DNA of 64,000 nucleotides, taken from PALSA-607 sp036501485. Lineage in GTDB: Bacteria; Actinomycetota; Actinomycetes; Acidothermales; Acidothermaceae. The notes below the pieces were generated by a model. The model ran no database searches and had not been told where the DNA came from. It saw only the letters and a program-made list of their open reading frames with translations. This document shows positions 37,108 to 46,500 of this stretch, piece after piece. The DNA lies in the NCBI GenBank assembly GCA_036501485.1, contig DASYAG010000056.1, positions 61,472 to 125,471 on the forward strand, written 5' to 3'. The translations under genes were made by a program, and so were the position numbers. Numbering within the stretch: the first letter of the stretch is position 1; each line of letters opens with the position of its first letter.

Positions 37108-37302
37108 CTAGTTGCTGCGTCGGCGCCACGAACGCGCCGCCAGGCCGATGAGCACGAGGCCGATCACGACAACGACAACTCCTAGCGCTGCGTACTGGTG
37201 ATGCCCGGTCATCGGCGACCCGTGCAAGTGGCCGACACCTTGGTCGATAAAGACCGCGCCGACCGCGCACAGTACGACTCCTGCCATGCCGCGAATCCAC
37301 AC
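37108..37302 (-). CDS. Small two-helix membrane protein
   Basis: 64 residues from a GTG at 37302; the frame continues to a GTG at 37434 but that extension is Arg-rich and unlike membrane proteins of this kind. Two helices flank QGVGHLHGSPMTGHHQ, a loop common to small actinobacterial membrane proteins (GxGxLxGSxMTG). The function is unknown. It lies downstream of the giant surface-protein gene on the same strand. Confidence 0.65.
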   Translation of the reverse strand: MWIRGMAGVVLCAVGAVFIDQGVGHLHGSPMTGHHQYAALGVVVVVIGLVLIGLAARSWRRRSN

Positions 37303-37430
37303 GTCGTCGCCTCGATCTCTAGCCGGTTCCCACCCAAGGAACGCGGCGCAGCGCCGAACGGTTCGCGCTTCCCGCCGTCCCGCCTCTACAAGCTCGCGCA
37401 TTCTGACGGCTCGTCGCGCTAGGCGAACCG

Positions 37431-37464
37431 TCACTTCAACAGGTGGGCGCGCATGTTGAAGTGA
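37431..37464. repeat. Inverted repeat downstream of the giant gene
   Basis: Perfect 10-bp arms TCACTTCAAC (37431-37440) and GTTGAAGTGA (37455-37464) with a 14-base loop. It lies 67 bp beyond the stop of the giant gene and before the small membrane gene. It could be a terminator or an operator. Confidence 0.6.
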
Positions 37465-37530
37465 CCCCGCACCCCCCTTACGTGATCAACCAACCGACCG
37501 ACCGCCGGGCCGCCGGGCGGGGCGAGCTGG

Positions 37531-40500
37531 CTAGTGGGTGAGCGGGGCGACTGCCGACACGATGACGTCGGCTGCCGAGTCGGGCAGGGCGCTGGTGCCT
37601 CCGAGGATCACGATCGTCAGCACGGTCGGGGATACGTCGCGCAGGTACTGCGCCTCTGCACCGGTAACCGAAGACGTCCCCGGGTCGACGAGCAGCAAGC
37701 CCCAACCCTGTTGCGCAGCGTAGGCAGCACCCGCGAGCGCGTCAGGGAAGTTCAGGCCCGTCGCCAACAGCAAGCCAGTCGGCGTTGGGAAAGTAGCGGC
37801 CGCTACGTCAGTCGCAGTCTGGTAGCGATCGGCACCGGCCAGCACAGTGGCACCCGGAGATGCCTTCGCCGCCTGTCCACCGACCGCGATGCGCTGCAGC
37901 GAGCTGTGGGCGACGAGCCAACTGGCCGTCTCCGCAGGCATGATCGTGTCAGCCGTCAGCAAGATGACGCCGCCGGTCGATCCGGCCGCACTCGCAGCAG
38001 ACAATGCGTCGGGGAAGTTCACGCCGGTCGCGAGATAGACCTTCGTGATTGTCTCGGACGTCGAAAGCTTCGCTGCGATCAACGCCGCTGTCCCATAGCG
38101 GTCGGTGCCGCCGATGCGCACGGTCACAAAGCCGAGTGCTCTGATCTGTGCGAGCACGCCGTCGCTGATGGCCGACGTCCCGCCGAGGATGTACACGGTG
38201 TCGCCGGGGTTCAGTACGCGCGTGATGCCGTCTTGGGCACTTGCTCCCAACGAGTTGCTCGGCGTAAGTAGCACCGGTCCGTCGAACACCTTCGACATCG
38301 GTGATCCGGCCAGCGCGTCGGCGAAGACGTCGTCGCGCGCGAGGATCACGACCTTCGCCGAGTGGGCGGTCGGGTACATCGCCTGCGAGATCAGGTTCGC
38401 GGTCGCGTCGCGGTCGGGGCCGCCGATGCGAGTCACAGTCAGTCCGGTCAGGGCGCCACCAAGTCCGGCACCGCCACCGCCACCACCACCGCCACCGCCG
38501 CCACCGCCGCCACCGCCGCCGCCACCACCACTACCGCCGAGGCCGCCGGCCGCGACGTAGCTGAAGTTGCCGACCGAGTTGGTGCTGCCGCCAAGTGTCG
38601 TCACGCTCACTGTCACTGTGCCGGTGCCTGCAGGCGACAACGCACTGATCTGCGTAGAAGAATCGACCGTGTACGACGTCGCCGGTACGCCGCCGAAGCT
38701 CACCACAGTTGCGCCGGAGAAGCCGGTGCCGGTGATGACCACGATGGTTCCGCCAGACTCAGGGCCACTGCCTGGTGCCAGGCCCGAGATCGAGGGCACC
38801 GGCAAGTAGCTGTAGGTGCCGAACGACACCGCAGTGCCGTTCGTCGTGGTGACGCTGATGTTCACTGCACCGACACCCGCGGGACTGACAGCGGTGATCT
38901 GCGTCGCCGAGTTGACCACAAAGCTCGCTGCCGCCGTCCCGCCGAATTGCACGGCGCTTGCACCGGTGAAGGCGCTACCGGTGATGATGACGGTGGTGCC
39001 GCCGGCCTCAGGTCCGAAGGTCGGGGCGAGGCCGGAAATGCTTGGCGCAGGCAGGTATCCGAAGGTGCCGGCGGAGGTTCCCGTTCCGTTCGGCGTCGTC
39101 ACAGTGACGGTTACTGCACCAACGCCGGCTGGCGACGTGGCGGTGATCTGCGTCGCGGAGTTGACGATGAAGCTTGTTGCGTTGATACCGCCGAACTGAA
39201 CGACGGTTGCGCCGGTGAAGCCGGTGCCGGTGATGACGACGCCGGTGCCACCGACCTCAGGTCCGACCGCCGGCGCGAGACCGGCAACCGTAGGCGGAGG
39301 CAGGAACGTGAACGTTCCGAACGAGACCCCGGTGCCGTTCGTCGTCGCGATGCTGAGGTAGACCGCACCGACTCCGGCCGGACTGACAGCGGTGATCTGC
39401 GTCGCCGAGTTCACTACGAAGCTCGCGGCCGCGGTACTGCCGAACAGCACAACGGTCGCGCCCGTGAAGCCGGTGCCGGTGATGACGACGCTGGTGCCAC
39501 CACTTTGCGGGCCGGACGTCGGGATGAAGCTCGCGATGTTCGGTGCGGGAACGTAGCTGTAGGTGCCGATCGACGTGCCCATGCCGTTCGGCGTCGTCAC
39601 GCTTACCGTGACTGCACCAATGCCGGCCGGGCTGACGGCGGTGATCTGCGTTGCCGAGTTGACGGTGTACGACGTTGCCGGCGTGCTGCCGAAGTTGACC
39701 GCCGTCGCGCCGGTAAAGCCGGTGCCAGTAATCACGACGGTCGTCGCGCCCGTCTCTGGCCCTGAGGTCGGCGCGAGGCCCGAAACCGTAGGCGCAGCAA
39801 GGAAAGTGAACAGGCCCGCGGAGGTTCCGGGGCCGTTCGGCGTCGTCACTGTGACCGTCACCGCACCGGTCCGCGCGGGGCTGACGGCGGTGATCTGCGT
39901 CGCCGAGTCGACCGAGTAGCTCGCCGCGGCAACCCCACCGAATTGCACAGCGGTCGCGCCGTTGAAGCCGGTGCCGGTGATGACGACGCTGGTGCCACCG
40001 CTTTCAGGGCCGGACGTCGGGGCGAGCCCGCTGATTGCCGGTGCGGCAAGGAAGGCGAAGGTCCCGGCGGAGGTGCCGGTGCCGTTCGCCGTCGTGACGC
40101 TGACGGTCACTGAACCGGCACCGATCGGGCTGACCGCGGTGATCTGCGTCGCCGAGTTGACCACGTAGCTCGCCGCATTCGTCGTCCCGAACTTCACTGC
40201 AGTTGCGGCAGTGAAGCCGGTGCCGGTGATGACGACGCTCGTGCCACCACTTGCAGGGCCGGACGTCGGGGCGAGTCCGGTCACGGTCGGGGCTGGCACG
40301 TAGGTGAAGGTGCCGCCTGTGCCGGTGCCGCCCGGTGTCGTCACGCTAACGCTGAGTGCACCAGTTCCGGCTGGCGCCGTTGCGGTGATCTGCGTGGCCG
40401 AGTTGACGGTGAAGCTCGTCGCGTTCGTCGTACCGAACTTGACTGCGGTTGCGCCGGTGAATCCGGTGCCGGTGATGACGACGCTGGTGCTACCGCTTTC

Positions 40501-43500
40501 CGGACCGGAGGTCGGTGCAAGACCGGTGACCGTCGGTGCCGCGATGTAGGTGAACGTCCCGACCGAGGTGTCGGTGCCGTTCGGAGTCGTGACGCTGACG
40601 GTGACCGCACCGCTGCCGGTCGGTGAGGCCGCGGTGATCTGGGTTGCTGAGTTGACAGTGAAGCTTGTCGCGTTCGTGCTGCCGAACTTGACTGCGGTTG
40701 CGCCGGTGAATCCAGTGCCGGTGATGACGACGCTCGTGTCACCGCTTTCCGGTCCTGAGGTCGGTGCAAAGCCTGTCACGGTTGGAGCTGCCAAGAACGT
40801 GAACGTGCCGCCTGTGCCGGTGCCGCCGACCGTGGTGACGCTGACAGTTGCTGCGCCGGTACCTGCGGGTGAGGTCGCGGTGATTTGCGTGGCCGAGTTG
40901 ACGGTGAAGGTCGCCGCGTTCGTGCTACCGAACTGCACCGCGGTCGCGCCGGTGAAGTTGGTGCCCGTGATGACCACGCTGGTGCCACCGGTTGCCGGAC
41001 CAGACGTCGGCGCCAGGCCAGTAACCGTCGGCGCTGTAACGAAGGTGAACGTTCCCGCCGAGGTGCCGGTGCCGTTCGGCGTGGTGACGCTGACCGTTAC
41101 TGCGCCGGTGCCGACCGGGCTGACCGCGGTGATCTGGGTGGCTGAGTTGATGGTGAAGCTCGTGGCGTTCGTGCTACCGAACTTGACGGCGGTCGCGCCG
41201 GTGAAGTTGGTGCCGGTGATGACAACGCTGGTGCCACCGGTTGCCGGACCAGATGTTGGCGCGAGGCCTGTCACGGTGGGTGCCGCAACGTAGGTGAAGG
41301 TGCCGACCGAGGTGCCTGTGCCGCCGACTGTGGTGACGCTGACGGTGACTGCACCGGCGCCGGCGGGTGAGGTCGCGGTGATCTGCGTGGCCGAGTTGAC
41401 CGTGAAGGTCGCCGCGGTCGTGCTACCGAATTGCACGGCTGTTGCGCCGGTGAAGTTCGTACCGGTGATGACGACGCTCGTGCCGCCAGTTGCGGGGCCG
41501 GACGTCGGGGCGAAGCTGGTAACAGTCGGAGCGGCAACGTAGGTGAAGGTGCCCGCAGACGTGCCAGTCCCGTTGGGCGTCGTGACGCTGACGGTCACCG
41601 CACCAGTGCCGGCGGCCGTAATGGCAGTAATCGACGTGGCCGAGTTCACCGTGAAGCTGCTGGCGTTCGTGGCGCCGAATTTCACTGCCGTCGCGCCCGT
41701 GAAGCCCGTGCCGGTAATGAGGACGCCTGTGCCGCCGACGGTCGGGCCAGATGTGGGCGTGAAGCTTGTAATGGTCGGCGCTGGCAGGAACGTGAACGTG
41801 CCGACTGAGGTGCCGGTGCCGCCGACCGTGGTGACGCTCACGGTCACTGCACCCGTACCGACCGGCGATGTTGCCGTGATTTGGGTAGCTGAGTTGACGG
41901 TGAACGTTGTTGCGGCGGTGGTGCCGAACTTGACGGCGGTCGCACCGGTGAAGTTGGTGCCGGTGATGACGACGCTGGTGCCGCCGCTTTCAGGCCCGGA
42001 CGTCGGGGCGAACCCGGTCACGGTCGGAGCCGCAACGTAGGTGAAGGTGCCGACCGACGTTCCGCTGCCGCCGGCCGTTGTGACGCTAACGGTCACAGCG
42101 CCCGTGCCGGCCGGGCTTACTGCGGTAATCTGCGTTGCTGAGTTGACGGTGAAGCTCGTCGCGTTGGTGCTACCGAACTTGACGGCGGTTGCGCCGGTGA
42201 GGTTGGTGCCGGTGATGACGACGCTGGTGCCGCCAGTAGCCGGACCAGACGTCGGCGCAAGCCCGGTAACGGTCGGTGCCGCGACGAAGGTGAAGGTGCC
42301 GACCGACGTTCCGTTGCCACCAACTGTGGTGACGCTCACGGTCACCGCACCAGTGCCGGTCGGTGAGGTCGCGGTGATTTGCGTCGCTGAGTTGACGGTG
42401 AAGGTTGCCGCTGCGGTGCTACCGAATTGAACGGCGGTTGCGGCGGTGAAGTTCGTCCCGGTGATGACGACGCTGGTGCCGCCAGTGGTCGGCCCTGAGG
42501 TCGGTGCAAGTCCGGTGACAGTCGGTGCGGGCACGAAGGTAAACGTTCCCGCTGAGGTGCCGGTGCCATTCACTGTCGTGACGCTGACGTTGACTGAACC
42601 GGTCCCGGCCGCGCTGACCGCGGTGATCTGAGTGGCGGAGTTCACCGTGTAGCTCGTCGCGTTGGTGGTGCCGAACTTCACTGCGGTGGCAGCGGTGAAG
42701 CCGGTGCCGGTGATGACCACGCTCGTACCGCCAGTCGCCGGACCGGACGTCGGTGCGAGACCTGAAATGCTCGGCGCCGGCTGGTAGCTGAAGGTGCCGC
42801 TCGAGGCGCCGGTGCCGCCAATCGTGGTCACGCTGACTGTCACCGAACCCGTGCCGGCTGGCGATGTCGCGGTGATTTGCGTCGCCGAGTTGACAGTAAA
42901 ACTGGTCGCCCCGGTACTACCGAATTGCACCGCGGTCGCGCCGGTGAGGTTCGTGCCAGTGATGACCACGCTGGTGCCGCCGGATTCGGGGCCGAACGTG
43001 GGAACAAGCCCGGTAATCGTCGGTGCGGGCACGAAGGCGAAGGTGCCAACCGAGGTGCCGGTGCCGCCGACTGTGGTGACGCTGACAGTTACTGAGCCAG
43101 TGCCGGCGGGCGAGGTCGCGGTGATCTGCGTTGCGGAGTTGACGGTGAAGCTCGAAGCTGCGGTGCTACCAAACTGCACGGCTGTCGCGCTGGTGAAGTT
43201 CGTGCCCGTGATGACCACGCTCGTGCCACCGGTCGCGGGCCCTGACGTCGGCGCGAGTCCGGTCACGGTCGGGGCGGGAACGAAGGTGAAGGCGCCGGCC
43301 GCCGATGTGCCGGTGCCGCCGACTGTGATCACGCTGACGGTCACCGATCCAGTACCTGCGGGCGAGGTCGCGGTAATCTGCGTCGCCGAGTTCACCGTGA
43401 AGGTCGTTGCCGCCGCGGCGCCGAACTTGACCGCGGTGGCGCCGGTGAAGTTCGTACCAGTGATGACCACGCTGGTGCCGCCGACCGTCGGACCCGACGT

Positions 43501-46500
43501 CGGAACAAGTCCGGTCACCGTCGGTGCGGGAACGAAGGTGAAGGCGCCGGCCGCCGATGTGCCGGTGCCGCCGACTGTGATGACGCTGACCGTCACCGAG
43601 CCAGTACCCGCAGGAGAAGTTGCGGTGATCTGCGTTGCGGAGTTGACGGTGAAGCTGGTCGCCGCTGTGCTACCGAATTGCACAGCAGTTGCACCGGTGA
43701 AGTTCGTGCCCGCGATGACGACACTCGTCCCACCGGCCGTTGGACCTGACGTCGGCGCGAGGCCAGTCACGCTCGGTGTAGGTACGAACGTGAACGTGCC
43801 GGACGACGTGCCTGTGCCATTCACGGTCGTTACGCTGACGTTTACGGCACCCGTGCCGGCGGGCGAGGTCGCAGTGATTTGCGTCGCGGAGTTGACGGTG
43901 AAGCTCGTTGCGGCGGTGGTGCCGAACTTGACGGCCGTCGCGCCGGTGAAGTTCGTACCCGTAATGACGACACTCGTGCCGCCGACAGCGGGACCAGAAG
44001 TCGGCAACAGGCCGGAGACGCTCGGAGCAGGCTGGTAGCTGAAGGTGCCACTCGAGGTGCCGGTGCCGTTAGCGGTAGTCACGCTGACGTTCACTGAACC
44101 CGTGCCGGCCGGCGAGGTCGCGGTGATCTGGGTCGTCGAGTTGACCGTGTAGCTCGTCGCGTTCGTCGTACCGAACTTCACAGCCGTTGCAGCCGTGAAT
44201 CCAGTGCCGGTGATGACGACGCTGGTGCCTCCGGCCTCCGGGCCGAAGTTCGGTGAGAGGCTGCTGACGGTCGGTGCCGCAAGGAAGGCGAACGTGCCCG
44301 ACGATGTGCCAGTGCCGTTCGCTGTTGTCACGCTGACGTTGACAGACCCGGTGCCAGCAGCCGTGACCGCAGTGATCTGGGTGTCGGAGTTCACGACGTA
44401 GCTGGCAGCGTTCGTGCCACCGAACTTCACGGCGGTTGCCGCGGTGAAGCCCGTACCGGTGATGACGACACTCGTGCCGCCGCTAGCAGGGCCTGATGTG
44501 GGCGCGAAACCAGTCACTGCGGGCGGTGGGATGTAAGCGAACGTTCCGGCAGAAGTGCCTGAACCGTAAGGGGTTGTGACGCCGACGGTCACCGAGCCGG
44601 AGCCGGCTGGTGAGACAGCGGTGATCTGAGTGTCGGAGTTGACGACAAAGCTTGCTGCCGCCGTCCCGCCGAATTGCACTGCGGTTGCACCGGTGAAGCC
44701 GGTGCCGTTGATGACGACGCTGGTACCGCCGGCGGCGAGTCCTGTTGTCGGTGCGAGGCCCGAGATGACCGGCGGCGCGACGTAGGTGTAGTTGCCGGCC
44801 GACACGCTGCCGCCGATCGCGCCGACATTGACGGCGGTTGCGCCGGCAGTTCCGGCCGGCGTGACGAACGTCAAGCTGCTGCCGTCAGGGGCCACGGTGA
44901 CGTTCGTGCCGGGCACGCCGCCGACGGTGACCGAGGCAGCTTGCAAGTTCGTGCCGGTGATCGTGACCGTGGTGCCGCCAACGGTCGAGCCAGCCGTCGG
45001 CGTCATCGTGGTGAATGTCGGCGGCCCGATGAACGTGAAGGTACCGGCGGAAACTGTGCCGCCGCCGTATGTCAGGTGCGCTGTTGTCGCGCCCGCTACA
45101 TGCGCCGGTGTGCTGGCGGTGATCGATGTGTCGGAGTTGATGGTGTAGCTCGACGCGGCGGTGCCACCAAAGTCCACGCCTGTAACGGAAGTAAAGCCGC
45201 TGCCGCTGATGTTCACCGTGGTAAAACCGGTCGTCGGACCTTGAACTGGTGTGAGCCCGCTCGGTACAGGTGTTGTGTAGTAAACAAAACCCGCGCCGTA
45301 GGCGGTGCTTCCGGTGCCGGTCGTTGTCGTCACGTTGACTGCGGGTCCGGCGCTGCCAGGCGGTGACGTCACGGTGATCTGGGTCGGCGAGACGTACGTG
45401 AAAGAGACTCCCGGGTTGGCACCAAACAGCACGCTCGTGGTGGTCTGCGTGAAGTTGGTGCCGATGATCGTGACCACCGTGCCGCCGGACGTCGGGCCGC
45501 TGCCTGGCGTGATTGACGTGATCGTCGGTGCAGTGCTGTTCCAGGTGAAGGTGCCCGCGGTCACCGTGCTCGACGTCCCGTAGCTCAACACCACAGGTCC
45601 GCTGCCCGCGGTGGAGTTCGGTGGCGAGTACACCGTCAGTTGCGTGTTGGAATCATGGCTGATCGACGTCGCCGCGATTCCGCCGAACGTCACGCCCGTC
45701 ACGCCGTACATGTTCGCGCCGGTGATCACCACCGCCGTCCCGCCCGACGTCGAACCTTGTACCGGCGCCATCGTTGTCACGGTCGTGGTTCCGTAGCTCA
45801 CGGTCGTGTAGTCGTTGCCGGACGCCGGGAGCGCATCCGCCGCACTGACCTGGCCCTGCACGACGTTCGCGTTGGTGGTGAGCGATGCGCCGGATTTCAC
45901 CGTGAAGCCGACCTGTACCGCGGGCAACGTCGTCCCTGCAGTGACAGGACTTGCGACAGAGGCCGGATACGTACAACTAAACGTCTGACCGGTCACCTGG
46001 CAGTTAGTCCAACCCGTGCCGCCGGTAATGGTGGTCGGAACGAGACCTGTGGGATACGTTCCCGCGACGGTAATCGGCTGCTGCTCGACACCACTCTGTG
46101 CGCTAAGTGTCGGCGTGAACGTGGAGGTGTAGCTGCTGCCACCGGCCAAGTTCGTCGAGCCGCTGTCGGTGTTGGTCAAGGTGAAAACAGTTGAGCTCAA
46201 CGGCTGCAGTGTTGTCGCACTTACGTTGCTGACCGCGTGCACGTCGGTCGAGCCACCGGTTGACGCGACCCATCCAAACGTCAACGTGTACGGCATACCC
46301 GTTGCCTGGTTGATCCAGCTCGACGGGTACAGGCCGTTCGCGATAGCCGGCAACGCGCCGGTCATCAGTTGTGCGGTGCCGCCGATCGGCGTGAACCGGA
46401 TTGCCCAACTGGCTGCCGGAATCGTGATGCCAGTCGCCGTGATTGCCGATGCCGTTGACGGGTTCAGCGCAACTTCGACCGGCACGAGGGACGTCGATCG

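Noticed and set aside
37303..37434. N-terminal 44-residue extension of the small two-helix membrane protein
   Set aside because: Arg-rich with no counterpart in similar small proteins, and its GTG sits inside the inverted repeat at 37431-37464.
38362..39765. A 467-codon plus-strand frame opposite the CWB2/TIG junction
   Set aside because: Arg/Asp-rich, no ribosome site, entirely antisense to the giant gene whose frame carries clear domains.
42794..44038. Long plus-strand open frames of up to 414 codons across the TIG region, rich in Val/Pro
   Set aside because: They are antisense shadows of the repeated TIG gene. They repeat with the same 246-bp period, lack ribosome sites and have no domain.
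38560..45790. Regular repeats suggesting a CRISPR or satellite array
   Set aside because: The repeats are in frame and code for successive TIG domains; the period of about 246 bp is a protein-domain period.
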